A DNA stretch of 64,000 nt from JAHEEL01 sp942491345 (GCA_942491345.1 CALOAN010000020.1:453239-517238), one strand, 5' to 3'; shown: positions 18,228-26,534, counted from the first letter of the stretch. Numbers and translations are program-made. Notes: a model not told the origin generated them from the letters alone.

Positions 18228-18512
18228 ATGGAACGAATACGACCGGTGCTCGCCGTGTTTGCCGTCGTTGTTGCGTCGTGCGGTGGCACCATATCTTCTT
18301 CGTCCTGTGCTGAGTACTCCGCAGAGGTCCAGGACATGATTGCCTCAGGTGCCTCCGTCGACGATCTCTCCAATTTCATAAGCGATACTGAAGAGCACGC
18401 TGCTCGTCTCATCGCCAACGATCCCGACAATGCCGGACCTTGTGTTGAAGCCGTTCTGGGGGCCATGTTGACCGGCGCATTCGACGACCTGGACTTGTCT
18501 TCCGACGAATGA
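18228..18512 (+). CDS. Small lipoprotein, hypothetical
   Basis: Product of 94 residues. MERIRPVLAVFAVVVASC is a short signal peptide with a lipobox Cys. The mature part is acidic and mostly helical (CAEYSAEVQDMIASGASVDD, then TEEHAARLIAND, ending FDDLDLSSDE) and has two further Cys. No family recognised. It lies between the divergent TreS-Mak gene and tRNA-Arg, outside the left boundary of the integrated element. There is no clear Shine-Dalgarno site. Confidence 0.55.
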   Translation: MERIRPVLAVFAVVVASCGGTISSSSCAEYSAEVQDMIASGASVDDLSNFISDTEEHAARLIANDPDNAGPCVEAVLGAMLTGAFDDLDLSSDE

Positions 18513-18577
18513 CCGTGTCGGTTTCCGGGAGTACCGATCTCGGGTAGGGAGCGGGCGGTCGAGATGCGGTTGTTCGT

Positions 18578-18653
18578 TGGCGCCCTCGGGAAGATTCGAA
18601 CTTCCGACACCCGGTTTAGGAAACCGGTGCTCTATCCCCTGAGCTACGAGGGC
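18578..18653 (-). tRNA. tRNA-Arg (anticodon CCU)
   Basis: Read on the minus strand, the acceptor GCCCTCG pairs with CGAGGGC. The anticodon stem CCGGT/ACCGG encloses the loop TTCCTAA, so the anticodon is CCT. The T arm carries GTTCGAATC. The discriminator is G (18581) and CCA is encoded at 18580-18578. This is the insertion site of the element to its right: bases 18612-18653, the 5' half through the anticodon loop, are repeated exactly at 36906-36947. Confidence 0.95.
18612..18653. other. attL core (42 bp), also the 5' half of tRNA-Arg
   Basis: Identical over 42 bases to 36906-36947; flanks differ on both sides (AAATCG after this copy, CTATCG after the other). It spans the tRNA 5' end through the anticodon loop plus four bases of the 3' side of the anticodon stem. 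It also encodes the last 12 codons and the TAA of the integrase. The crossover must lie inside it. Confidence 0.92.
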
Positions 18654-19830
18654 AAATCGTTATGAAACCTTTGGTATATCTACCTTTCCGGCCGTCTCGG
18701 ATAGACCCGACACACGCTCCAAAGTGCGCTTGGGCCGCACCTGGGCCGCACCTGGGCCGCACCTGGGCCGCACCGTAACGCGCATCCATCGATTCTGCGA
18801 GGCTCTCGAGGTCATCTTCGAACAGATGTGTATACCTATCAAGAGTGATCTGTGCCGACGAATGCCCCAGCATTTTTTGCACTGCTTTCACGCTTGCCCC
18901 GGCTGAAATCGCCAGACTTGCGGCAGTGTGTCGCAGGTCGTGCGGCACCAGATCGCCAAGGCCGAGGTCGGCCACCGCGGGCTTCCACACCCTTCGCAAG
19001 AAATTCGGGGAGCGGAGAGCCTGGCCGGTCGACGACGTGAACACGAGGCGATCCCCGGAGAGGGTCGGGGCCATCTCGTCGATCAGGAATGCAGGTAGCA
19101 CAATCGTGCGGGATCGATGCGACTTCGGGGAACCCCAGACAAGCTTGCCATTGACCAGGGTGGCCGATTCCCGTACATGAACTTGGCGCCGCAACACGTC
19201 CACGTTGTTTGCCCGGAGCGCCACGGCCTCTCCCCAGCGAAGGCCACCGTAGGAGAGGAGCTTGACCAGCTGCGCGCCGCCACTGATCCGTTGCTCCACC
19301 GCATCGGCGAGCTCGGTCACCTGCTCGGCCGTCAGATACCGTTGGTCCCGCTCGCGAGTCTTCGGTACCTTCACCGTCTCTGCCGGATTCCGACCGATGA
19401 GGCCGTCGTTGACAGCCTGAGCTAGTACCGCAGAGACAACTCGTTTCGCCTGGCCCATCCTCGATGCTGACAGACCGTCCGCGGCCATCGCGGCGACCCA
19501 TGCTCGGAGGAGGTCCGGGTTGATCCGTCGCAGTTCGACGCTACCCAACGTGGGCAGGATCCTCGAGTCGAGCAGTGAGCGATAGCCGGCGATTGTCTTT
19601 GGCTTGAGGACGAGGCCCTGAAACCAATCCTCCGCGTACTCTTCGAATCGGACGGCACCTGCGCTCGGGTCAACCCATAGACCCCGGTCTTGTTTCTGGA
19701 GCTCGTCGCGGAGCCATCGCTCTGCGTCCACCTTCCGTCCGAACGCTCTCGAGTGTTCCCGCCCATCCGGGCCGCGGTACCCGGCGCGCCACGGCGTAGG
19801 TCGATCAGGTCGTTTACGAATCCATCCCAT
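18616..19830 (-). CDS. int: Tyrosine-recombinase integrase
   Basis: Product of 404 residues. The N-terminal arm-binding region (MGWIRKRPDRPTPWRAGYRG) and core-binding domain precede a catalytic domain with SYGGLRWGEAVAL (Arg I), HDLRHTAAS (His-x-x-Arg), LGHSSAQIT (His III) and the nucleophile Tyr in LDRYTHLF. It should integrate and excise the 18612-36947 element. The coding region runs into tRNA-Arg: the last codons are read from the tRNA 5' half and the stop TAA is part of the anticodon loop. Because the stop is inside the core, the protein is unchanged by excision. The four 11-bp arm-site copies also lie inside this gene. Confidence 0.93.
   Translation of the reverse strand: MGWIRKRPDRPTPWRAGYRGPDGREHSRAFGRKVDAERWLRDELQKQDRGLWVDPSAGAVRFEEYAEDWFQGLVLKPKTIAGYRSLLDSRILPTLGSVELRRINPDLLRAWVAAMAADGLSASRMGQAKRVVSAVLAQAVNDGLIGRNPAETVKVPKTRERDQRYLTAEQVTELADAVEQRISGGAQLVKLLSYGGLRWGEAVALRANNVDVLRRQVHVRESATLVNGKLVWGSPKSHRSRTIVLPAFLIDEMAPTLSGDRLVFTSSTGQALRSPNFLRRVWKPAVADLGLGDLVPHDLRHTAASLAISAGASVKAVQKMLGHSSAQITLDRYTHLFEDDLESLAESMDARYGAAQVRPRCGPGAAQAHFGACVGSIRDGRKGRYTKGFITICPRSSGDRAPVS
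18731..18774 (+). repeat. Left tandem 11-bp sites (candidate arm-type integrase sites)
   Basis: Four exact head-to-tail copies of TGGGCCGCACC with an 11-bp period, about one helical turn, starting 77 bp inside the attL core and within the int coding region. Three similar copies in the same orientation lie near the other end (36771-36803). This is the layout expected of integrase arm-binding sites. It is not shown here that int binds them. Confidence 0.75.
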
Positions 19831-19954
19831 TAGAACTCTGGAGGGTAGCCAGCCGCGACGCTCTCGATGTGAGGGGACGCGCCGCGCGTCAGATGCTCCG
19901 CGGCCGATCGCGCCGTGCCGGGTTCCGCAGTTCGATCACCGTGCCGGCGTTCGT

Positions 19955-20146
19955 TCATGGGCTGGCGCTTTCGATCTGGCGTTCGATCCACTCGGTGACG
20001 TCCGTCAAGCGGTAGCGGATGTGCCTTCCCACGCGGAACCCGAGGGGCCCTTCTCGGCGATACCGCCACTGGTAGAGCGTGGTCGCCGGCACACCGAGAT
20101 ATTCGGCGAGGTCTTGCACGGTGAGGAGGCGATCGGGGAGTTCCAT
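19955..20146 (-). CDS. AlpA/Xis-like helix-turn-helix protein
   Basis: Product of 63 residues. It has the MerR-like excisionase helix-turn-helix LLTVQDLAEYLGVPATTLYQ followed by WRYRREGPLGFRVGRHIRYR and a closing TEWIERQIE helix. Such proteins guide excision and often regulate int. It lies 124 bp upstream of int on the same strand, as is usual. A decayed second copy lies at 22396-22495. The array of six dyads directly upstream (20166-20321) is a candidate binding region. Confidence 0.85.
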   Translation of the reverse strand: MELPDRLLTVQDLAEYLGVPATTLYQWRYRREGPLGFRVGRHIRYRLTDVTEWIERQIESASP

Positions 20147-20165
20147 TGCCGTATCTTGCTCCGCG

Positions 20166-20321
20166 ACCCTGTCACCAGAGTGTTCGCAACCCTCTCATCA
20201 AAGTGTTCGTGACCCTCTCATCAGAGTGTTCGTGACCCTCTCGACGAAGTGCTCCGCGACCTCATCGCGACCCTGTCATCAGAGTGTTCGTAACCCTCTC
20301 ATCAGAGTGTCACCAGAGTGT
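20166..20321. repeat. Dyad array, 23-bp period, upstream of xis
   Basis: Six 18-bp units of the form ACCCTCTCATCAGAGTGT (starts 20166, 20189, 20212, 20235, 20270, 20293), plus a partial seventh at 20311. The spacing is 23 bp except for one 35-bp step. Each unit is an imperfect dyad (ACnCTCT-4 nt-AGAGnGT). The same unit occurs at 22519, 59545, 60463, 60486 and 60509. It looks like an operator array rather than a CRISPR, because the between-unit sequence is short and also conserved (TCGTG). Confidence 0.85.
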
Positions 20322-20429
20322 TCGTGACAGGGTATGACGCCATCGGGAGGCGCTCATCACGGCAGCCGTCAACGGTGAGATCGACATGTACACTTTCGAC
20401 CACGAGCAGCACTTGGAAAGGAAAGCACG

Positions 20430-20993
20430 GTGACCAAGACCGTCCACCGAGTCAAGCTCACTCTACGCGGTATCAGACCGCCGATCTGGCGGCGCATCGA
20501 GGTGGCGTCCGACACAACCCTCGGAGACCTCGCACCGGTTCTCGAGGCGGCAATGGGATGGCTGGGCGGTCATCTTCACATGTTTGAAATCGACGGAGTC
20601 ACCTACGGCACTCCCGACCCCGACTGGGACTCCGACGACCTCGATGAGAACGAGTACCGCCTGGGCGATATGCTCCCCACAGTCGGGGCGAAGATGACAT
20701 GGGACTACGACTTCGGGGATGGCTGGCAGCACAACGTGCTCGTCGAAGCCATAGAACCCGTCGCAGCCGACGTCCTCTACCCACGATGCCTCGCAGGGAA
20801 GCGGGCCTGCCCGCCGGAGGACTGCGGCGGCCCGCCCGGGTATGCCGACATCCTCGAAGTGATCGCCGACCCGGACAACCCGGACCACGCCGACATGCGT
20901 GACTTCGTGCCCCTCGACTACGACCCCGAGTGCTTTGACCTCGCCGACACCGACGCCGACCTGCGAGTGCCCCGCCCCCTTGAGGGCTGGTGA
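20430..20993 (+). CDS. Plasmid pRiA4b ORF-3-like protein
   Basis: Product of 187 residues. It matches the pRiA4b ORF-3 family throughout: VHRVKLTLRGIRPPIWRRIE at the start, the GGHLHMFEIDGVTYG segment, WDYDFGDGWQHNV, then a Cys-rich CLAGKRACPPEDCGGPPGY and a final DPECFDL. The biochemical role of the family is unknown; it is common on plasmids and islands. GTG start with GGAAAGGAAAG just upstream. It may be read together with the Fic gene, but a 118-bp gap with its own operator-like sites separates them. Confidence 0.88.
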   Translation: MTKTVHRVKLTLRGIRPPIWRRIEVASDTTLGDLAPVLEAAMGWLGGHLHMFEIDGVTYGTPDPDWDSDDLDENEYRLGDMLPTVGAKMTWDYDFGDGWQHNVLVEAIEPVAADVLYPRCLAGKRACPPEDCGGPPGYADILEVIADPDNPDHADMRDFVPLDYDPECFDLADTDADLRVPRPLEGW

Positions 20994-21003
20994 GCTACCT
21001 CTT

Positions 21004-21104
21004 CTGGAATAGTAGGACCAGATTCCGCCCCTTATTCCAGCCATGGACGTTTTGCTAGAATAGTGACTATGATGCGTGCACGAAACACGAGCACACTGGA
21101 ATAG
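21004..21104 (+). promoter_or_regulatory. Operator-like CTGGAATAG cluster before the Fic gene
   Basis: CTGGAATAG occurs at 21004-21012 and 21096-21104. An inverted near-copy TTATTCCAG lies at 21032-21040 and a variant CTAGAATAG at 21055-21063. The first two form an inverted pair 19 bases apart. TAGAAT at 21056-21061 could serve as a -10. The Fic product has a C-terminal winged-helix-like region, so autoregulation is plausible. Confidence 0.55.
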
Positions 21105-21111
21105 CGAAGCC

Positions 21112-22284
21112 ATGACCGATCGAGCGGGCACCTACATCCAACAGCCAACCGGCTATCGGTCTTTCCTGCCCAAGCCGCTGCCACCTGATCCGCCGATCGA
21201 GTGGAACGATGAATTGATCCAGGCACTCTCGGATGCGGACCGTGCGATCGGCCGCCTCGACGGGCTTGCCCGCAACCTCCCCAGCAACGACCTGTTCGTT
21301 GCGATGTATGTCAAGAGGGAAGCCGTCCTCAGCTCCCAGATCGAAGGCACCCAATCGAGCCTCGACGACGTACTCGCGTTCGAAGCAGCCATCCCCGGGG
21401 TACAGCAGCCCACAGACATCGCTGAAACTGTGAACTACGTCAAGGCAATGAACAAGGGCATCGAACTTCTCGATGAGCTCCCTCTCTCGGGGCGCCTCAT
21501 CCGCCAGATTCACCGAGAGCTGCTTACAGGCGTACGAGGCCAGGAACGAAACCCGGGTCACTTCAGAACATCGCAGAACTGGATCGGACCGGCAGGATGC
21601 ACCCTCAACACTGCAACGTTCGTCCCCCCGCACCCCGACGACCTGCCCGAGACGTTCAGGCACCTCGAGGCATACCTCAACGACGGCTCGATGCCGCCGA
21701 TCGTCCAAGCGGCGCTCTCCCATGTGCAGTTCGAGACGATCCACCCCTTCCTCGACGGAAACGGGCGAGTCGGACGGCTGCTGATCACGCTCCTCCTCAT
21801 CGAGAGGGGAGCGCTGGCCGCACCGCTCCTGTATCTCAGCCTGTTTCTCAGAGCGAACCGGACGGAGTACTACGACCGGCTCGGGCGTGTACGCACCCAC
21901 GGGGATTGGGAGGGCTGGCTGCGGTTCTTTCTCCAAGGTGTCACTGTGACCGCCGACGATGCAACCGACACTGCCCAAGCGGTCGCGACACTCCACGCCT
22001 CCGACGTACGCATGACGTCCGAATTCGCATTCGGAACGTACGGGCCCGCATTCGTCGATCTCATCTCGCAGCAGCCAGTCGTGACTGTCGCATTCGTGTC
22101 GGAGCGGCTTGAAACATCTCCAACGACGGCTGGCCTGCTACTTGGAAAGGCAACGGACGCTGGGATGATCGAGGAGATCACCGGCAAGAAGCGGAACCGG
22201 ATCTTTCGGCACTCGCGACTTCTCGATCTCTTCAGCACCGACGACACCGATCCACTCATGGACAGCACAGGGGGCAGCACATGA
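21112..22284 (+). CDS. Fic/DOC family protein (AMPylase-type), with C-terminal winged helix
   Basis: Product of 390 residues. The Fic_N region (1-90) contains SSQIEGTQSS, which fits the inhibitory (S/T)xxxE(G/N) helix of class II Fic proteins. The Fic motif IHPFLDGNGRVGR, with the catalytic His, lies near residue 208. Residues 310-385 look like a winged helix (TSPTTAGLLLGKATDAGMIE). Such proteins transfer AMP to target proteins. The ATG at 21112 fits the family start better than the upstream in-frame GTG. The stop overlaps the ATG of an hsdR remnant (ATGA), so it probably once belonged to a type I restriction locus. Confidence 0.9.
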   Translation: MTDRAGTYIQQPTGYRSFLPKPLPPDPPIEWNDELIQALSDADRAIGRLDGLARNLPSNDLFVAMYVKREAVLSSQIEGTQSSLDDVLAFEAAIPGVQQPTDIAETVNYVKAMNKGIELLDELPLSGRLIRQIHRELLTGVRGQERNPGHFRTSQNWIGPAGCTLNTATFVPPHPDDLPETFRHLEAYLNDGSMPPIVQAALSHVQFETIHPFLDGNGRVGRLLITLLLIERGALAAPLLYLSLFLRANRTEYYDRLGRVRTHGDWEGWLRFFLQGVTVTADDATDTAQAVATLHASDVRMTSEFAFGTYGPAFVDLISQQPVVTVAFVSERLETSPTTAGLLLGKATDAGMIEEITGKKRNRIFRHSRLLDLFSTDDTDPLMDSTGGST

Positions 22285-22394
22285 GCACCAAAGAGGCAGA
22301 CTTCGAAGCGACGATCGTGCGGTCCCTGGTGTAGGGCGGCGGGTACGCCGAGGGCGACCCGTCAACGTGCAACGCCGAACTGGGCTTGTATTGA
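22281..22394 (+). pseudogene. Remnant of a type I restriction subunit gene (hsdR 5' end)
   Basis: An ATG overlapping the Fic stop starts MSTKEADFEATIVRSLV, then a TAG at 22332, then GGGYAEGDPSTCNAELGLY and a TGA. This matches the N-terminus of HsdR proteins (EADFE-x-x-I-x-x-L, GGY-x-EGDP, AEL-x-LD). Only about 37 codons survive; the rest is replaced by the xis-like remnant. Fic genes are common passengers of hsdRMS loci, which supports the reading. Confidence 0.65.
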
Positions 22395-22395
22395 T

Positions 22396-22495
22396 GGGTC
22401 CGCACTTCCGCTCTCGGCGATACCGCCACCGGCAAAGCGTGGCCGCCGGCACACCGAGACACTCGGCGAGGTCTTGCGCGGTGAGGAGGCGATCG
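22396..22495 (-). pseudogene. Truncated second copy of the xis-like gene
   Basis: Read on the minus strand this gives DRLLTAQDLAECLGVPAATL and CRWRYRRERKCG, clearly related to residues 4-37 of the xis-like protein at 19955-20146. The start codon and everything after the helix-turn-helix are missing. A dyad of the same type as in the upstream array sits just before it (22508-22536). It marks the scar of an older or nested element. Confidence 0.75.
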
Positions 22496-22507
22496 CCGCG
22501 GCCACAA

Positions 22508-22536
22508 ACACTCTGATAACACTCTGATGAGAGGGT
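22508..22536. promoter_or_regulatory. Copy of the 18-bp operator-like dyad
   Basis: A full unit ACACTCTGATGAGAGGGT at 22519-22536 and a half unit ACACTCTGAT at 22508-22517. It is the reverse complement of the units upstream of xis (20166-20321) and lies in the same place relative to the xis remnant. Confidence 0.75.
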
Positions 22537-22668
22537 CCTCCTTCACGATTGGCCACATGAGCCAGTCCCGAGAGACGATTCCGATGTCAGGTCAGCATGA
22601 CCGCCACACCATCGTCAACCAACCAGACAGCCATGTCGCACGTCATGGATCCAACTGCCTTCATCACC

Positions 22669-22725
22669 ACACGCACCTGCAACAAGTTGCCCGGTGTGTA
22701 CATGTGTACATCGCAGGTGGCGCTG
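22669..22725 (+). promoter_or_regulatory. Conserved leader with palindrome before the SEC-C gene
   Basis: This stretch is nearly identical to 60754-60813 in the second element. The shared parts are CGCAC, then TGCAACAAGTTGCCCGGTGT, then TACATGT inside a palindrome, then a ribosome site AGGTGG. Here the palindrome is TGTACA-TG-TGTACA (22697-22710). Conservation of non-coding sequence in two elements whose gene bodies have diverged points to a regulatory function. Confidence 0.65.
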
Positions 22726-23238
22726 ATGGACTTGGATAGGGGCACGTTGGCGAGGATCGACCGCAAGATCCTCTCCGGCCTCGGCAGCGACGAGGCCTAC
22801 CGGACGCTGCGAGTGCCAGCGATCGCAGCGAAGTGGTCGACATGGAAACGGTACTGCGATTCCGTGGGGATCTCGATGGGGCGAGCCGTCACGATGCTCA
22901 TCGATCGAGAGCTCATCAGCGTGTTCGGTGACGTCACCGGCGACGAGCCGCCCGTGTTCGCTCAACGTGCCACAGAACAGCTCTCGATCCGAGAGGCGAA
23001 GATCGCAGCCCGAGAGCGTGAGGTCGATACGGATGAGAAACGGATGCGCGAGTGGAGCAAGCGGCTGCGACGTCGGGAGGAGGAACTCGAGGCCCGAGAG
23101 CAACGGGCCGAATCTGCTTCAAAGGTTGCATCACCTCACTCGACGGCTCGCGTCAAGATTGGGCGCAACGAACGGTGCCCGTGCGGGTCAGGCCTCAAGT
23201 ACAAGCACTGCCACGGCCTGGCCGGCCGCCGAACATAA
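22726..23238 (+). CDS. SEC-C motif protein with coiled coil
   Basis: Product of 170 residues. Residues 1-70 are a conserved helical domain (MDLDRGTLARIDRKILSGLG, then WSTWKRYCDSVGISMGRAV). Residues 85-145 are a charged coiled coil (IREAKIAAREREVDTDEKRM). The C-terminus is a SEC-C zinc-binding motif, NERCPCGSGLKYKHCHG. The family role varies; SEC-C often accompanies nucleic-acid or SecA-type functions. I chose ATG 22726 because AGGTGG lies five bases upstream and the paralogous remnant at 60814 starts at the same point. The stop codon lies inside an inverted repeat (23229-23254). Confidence 0.75.
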   Translation: MDLDRGTLARIDRKILSGLGSDEAYRTLRVPAIAAKWSTWKRYCDSVGISMGRAVTMLIDRELISVFGDVTGDEPPVFAQRATEQLSIREAKIAAREREVDTDEKRMREWSKRLRRREEELEAREQRAESASKVASPHSTARVKIGRNERCPCGSGLKYKHCHGLAGRRT

Positions 23239-23254
23239 TGCCGGATATGGGCGG
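23229..23254. repeat. 26-nt inverted repeat, copy 1
   Basis: CCGAACATA, loop ATGCCGGA, TATGGGCGG. The left arm has two mismatches to the family (CCGCCCATA). It contains the stop codon of the SEC-C gene. Confidence 0.75.
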
Positions 23255-23365
23255 CCACGGCCCGGTCGGTTCCGCGTGCGTTGAGGCCGTTGGACCCTGG
23301 TTGCATGCTGCCTGTCGGAGGATGGTTTGAGGGACGGTGCTGGACAACGCTGAGGAGTCCTGAAG

Positions 23366-23640
23366 ATGCAACCGTTCGCTCTACGTTGGCTGATCCTGTT
23401 CATCTTGGTCGTGCTGCTGTTGGCTGCTTGTGGCGATTCCGCTGACGGCGATGCGGCCACGATCGCTGCCGTCGAGGCCAACGAGGAGGCGTACATTGAG
23501 GCGTTCTTCGCCCAGGACCTTGATGCGTTCATGGACACATTTGCCGAAGATGCCATCTTCGTCGATGAGACATTCGGTGACTATCTCGAGGGCAAGAATG
23601 CGATCAACGCCATGTATACGAGTCAACGCGACCCCGACAT
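23366..23640 (+). CDS. SnoaL/NTF2-like lipoprotein, 3' end lost in poly-G
   Basis: The first 91 codons look genuine. A signal peptide ends in LVVLLLAAC (lipobox), and then TIAAVEANEEAYIEAFFAQD and FMDTFAEDAIFVDETFGDYL follow. This is the start of a SnoaL/NTF2-fold domain (SgcJ/EcaC-like), which often has ligand-binding or isomerase roles. ATG at 23366 with GAGGAG upstream. From about 23641 the reading continues only into poly-G sequence, so the true C-terminus (probably another 50-60 residues) is missing from this assembly. Confidence 0.7.
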
Positions 23641-24572
<932 letters not shown>

Positions 24573-24628
24573 CAAGGCGGCTATTTGCGATCGGCCCCAG
24601 TCCTGCGACCCCACTCGTCCAGCACACT

Positions 24629-24656
24629 CCGCCCATATCGGCCGACATATGGGCGG
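24629..24656. repeat. Inverted repeat, copy 2
   Basis: CCGCCCATA, a 10-nt loop TCGGCCGACA, TATGGGCGG. The arms are perfect and the pairing can extend by one base pair (T/A) into the loop. Confidence 0.9.
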
Positions 24657-24675
24657 CTAGAACGGGCGCAGGAGA

Positions 24676-24704
24676 TCGCCCATATTGCCTCCGGTTATGG
24701 GCGG
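24676..24704. repeat. Inverted repeat, copy 3
   Basis: TCGCCCATA, an 11-nt loop, TATGGGCGG; one outer mismatch. It lies 19 bases after copy 2 and 18 bases before the stop of the following minus-strand gene. The two copies side by side may mark a lost cassette. Confidence 0.85.
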
Positions 24705-24722
24705 CCAGATCATGGTGTTGGG

Positions 24723-26534
24723 TTAGTCGAGTTTGAAGTCTCCTGATATGGGCAGCCAGTTCGTTTCTGCACCGGGCCAGATGAACTGCGAGTCGGCGTT
24801 GCCTTGGGTCAGGGTGTAGCGGAAATAGAACGTCGTGTTCGACGGCCGGAACACTGCGGGTGTGTCTTGTCCTGTGATGCCGCCCCAGTCTCCGGCGACG
24901 AACCGGTCGCCTGGATCGCCGAAGTAGAACTGTCCGTCTGCGATGCCGGTGGTCAGGGTGTTGCGGTAGTAGAAGAACCCTGTCGCTTCGCGGTGTAGCC
25001 CGATCTCATCGATCCCGTCACTGTCCCAATCCCCGACCACGGGCTTGTCACCGAGGTTGCCGAACAGGAACGAGTACTCGGCAGCACCCAACCCACCTTC
25101 GTCCGCACCCAACTTGTTGATGATGTAGAACCGGGCCTCCGATGGCCGATACATGCTGAGTGTGTCGCAGCCGTCGCCGTTGAAGTCGCCGGCGAGTGGA
25201 ACATCTCCGGGGTCACCGAAGTAGAACTTGATGTCCGCGTTGCCTTGCGTGTTCGAGTCGCGCAGGTACGCGAATCCGTCGGATTGGCGGTACAACCCGG
25301 GCGTGTCTGTCCCGTTGCAGGTCCAATCGCCCACAAACGGGGAGTCGCCTGGGTTGCCGTAGTAGAACTCTGCGGATTCGCCTCCCCAGTCGCGCAGCCG
25401 CCAGATCCCGGACCCCGGATCGGCGAGGCCCACGGGTGGGAAGACGGGCTGCCAGTGCGGATTGCCCCGAATCTCTCCGAGGTATGCGTCCGGTTCCACC
25501 AACACGAAGTCAGACCCGTCGGGGTGCACGGTGGCTATTCCAGCGCCGGCCGAAACGGCGATGAGTGATCCGTCCGACGACCAGTCCGGGTTCGATGCGT
25601 CTCCGAGGGTGATCTTGTTGGTGCCGTCGCTGGCGGCGACGAAGGAGAACTCGTTGAAACCGCCCCACGCGATCATCGCACCGTCGGGCGACCAAGCTGG
25701 GAAAAAGGCGTTGGCCGTTCCGTCCGTGATTTGGTGGCGGCCGGTCCCGTCGGCGTTGATCACGAAGAGGTCGGGGAAGTAGTCGCTGCCTTGATCTGAT
25801 GAGAACGCGATCTGTGTTCCGTCGGGTGACCAAGCCGGGAACTGATCGTCGTCAGTCCATTTGGTTGGACTCCCTTCGGGAGCGGGCGTATTCGTGAGCC
25901 GCGTCCGGTGTGAACCGTCGAGGTCCGTCACGAATATCGCACCCGTATACACGGGGATGGCTTTCGGTGGCCAGGAACCGGTCGAAACGTACGTATGCGA
26001 TCGCTCAACGTATGCGATTCGAGAACCATCGGGTGAGAATGTCGGCGAGGCGAACGACGTTGCAGGATACGGAACCGGATCATTGATCGTGGTGAGCCGC
26101 GTCATGGCTCCACCGGCGACATCGACCCGATATATCTCGCCGTCGAAGCCACTCACGAACACGATCGACTCGCCATCCGGTGACCACGACGACGGAGGGC
26201 CGCCGGTACTGTCCCACGTCACACGATGCACATAGCTGCTGCCCAACTCGGCCACATAGATGTCGAGACCAGAGGCCCCCGGCTCTCGACCGCGGGTAGA
26301 TGTGAACGCCACCCGCGTACCGTCGGGTGACCACAACGGCCCGTTGTGCCCGCTGGCATCCGATGTGATCAGTTCAAGGTTGCTTCCGTCACTGTCCATG
26401 ACATAGATGCGGTCGTCCTTCTGGAAACCGATCCTGCCGTCATGGCTCGACTCCGACGCAGCCGCAGCAGATGGCAACGCGAACAAAGCGAGAATCAGGA
26501 CAAAGACACCGAACCAACGCGACCGCGTAAACAT
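24723..26534 (-). CDS. Secreted TolB-like beta-propeller with FG-GAP/VCBS-like repeats
   Basis: Product of 603 residues. The signal peptide (MFTRSRWFGVFVLILALFAL, then Ala-rich) starts at ATG 26534, with GGAGGT five bases upstream. Residues 35-370 hold six or seven PD40 (WD40-like) repeats of the type WSPDGTRVAFTS, as in TolB. Residues 385-600 hold about five repeats GDxP-x-x-GDW-x-x-DGxDTxGLYR with intervening FYFG-x-PGD, an FG-GAP/VCBS-like propeller. It probably acts outside the cell in binding. The second half is closely related to the broken gene at 61365-62211 in the other element. Minus-strand gene in a mostly plus-strand cargo. Confidence 0.85.
   Translation of the reverse strand: MFTRSRWFGVFVLILALFALPSAAAASESSHDGRIGFQKDDRIYVMDSDGSNLELITSDASGHNGPLWSPDGTRVAFTSTRGREPGASGLDIYVAELGSSYVHRVTWDSTGGPPSSWSPDGESIVFVSGFDGEIYRVDVAGGAMTRLTTINDPVPYPATSFASPTFSPDGSRIAYVERSHTYVSTGSWPPKAIPVYTGAIFVTDLDGSHRTRLTNTPAPEGSPTKWTDDDQFPAWSPDGTQIAFSSDQGSDYFPDLFVINADGTGRHQITDGTANAFFPAWSPDGAMIAWGGFNEFSFVAASDGTNKITLGDASNPDWSSDGSLIAVSAGAGIATVHPDGSDFVLVEPDAYLGEIRGNPHWQPVFPPVGLADPGSGIWRLRDWGGESAEFYYGNPGDSPFVGDWTCNGTDTPGLYRQSDGFAYLRDSNTQGNADIKFYFGDPGDVPLAGDFNGDGCDTLSMYRPSEARFYIINKLGADEGGLGAAEYSFLFGNLGDKPVVGDWDSDGIDEIGLHREATGFFYYRNTLTTGIADGQFYFGDPGDRFVAGDWGGITGQDTPAVFRPSNTTFYFRYTLTQGNADSQFIWPGAETNWLPISGDFKLD

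Noticed and set aside
18727..18774. The tandem 11-bp units as a protein repeat of the integrase
   Set aside because: An 11-bp period changes the frame at each unit, so no residue repeat results; selection must act on the DNA.
20166..20321. Short regular repeats that might be a CRISPR array
   Set aside because: Units are imperfect dyads of 18 bp with only five bases between them, and those bases are also conserved. There are no unique spacers and no cas gene.
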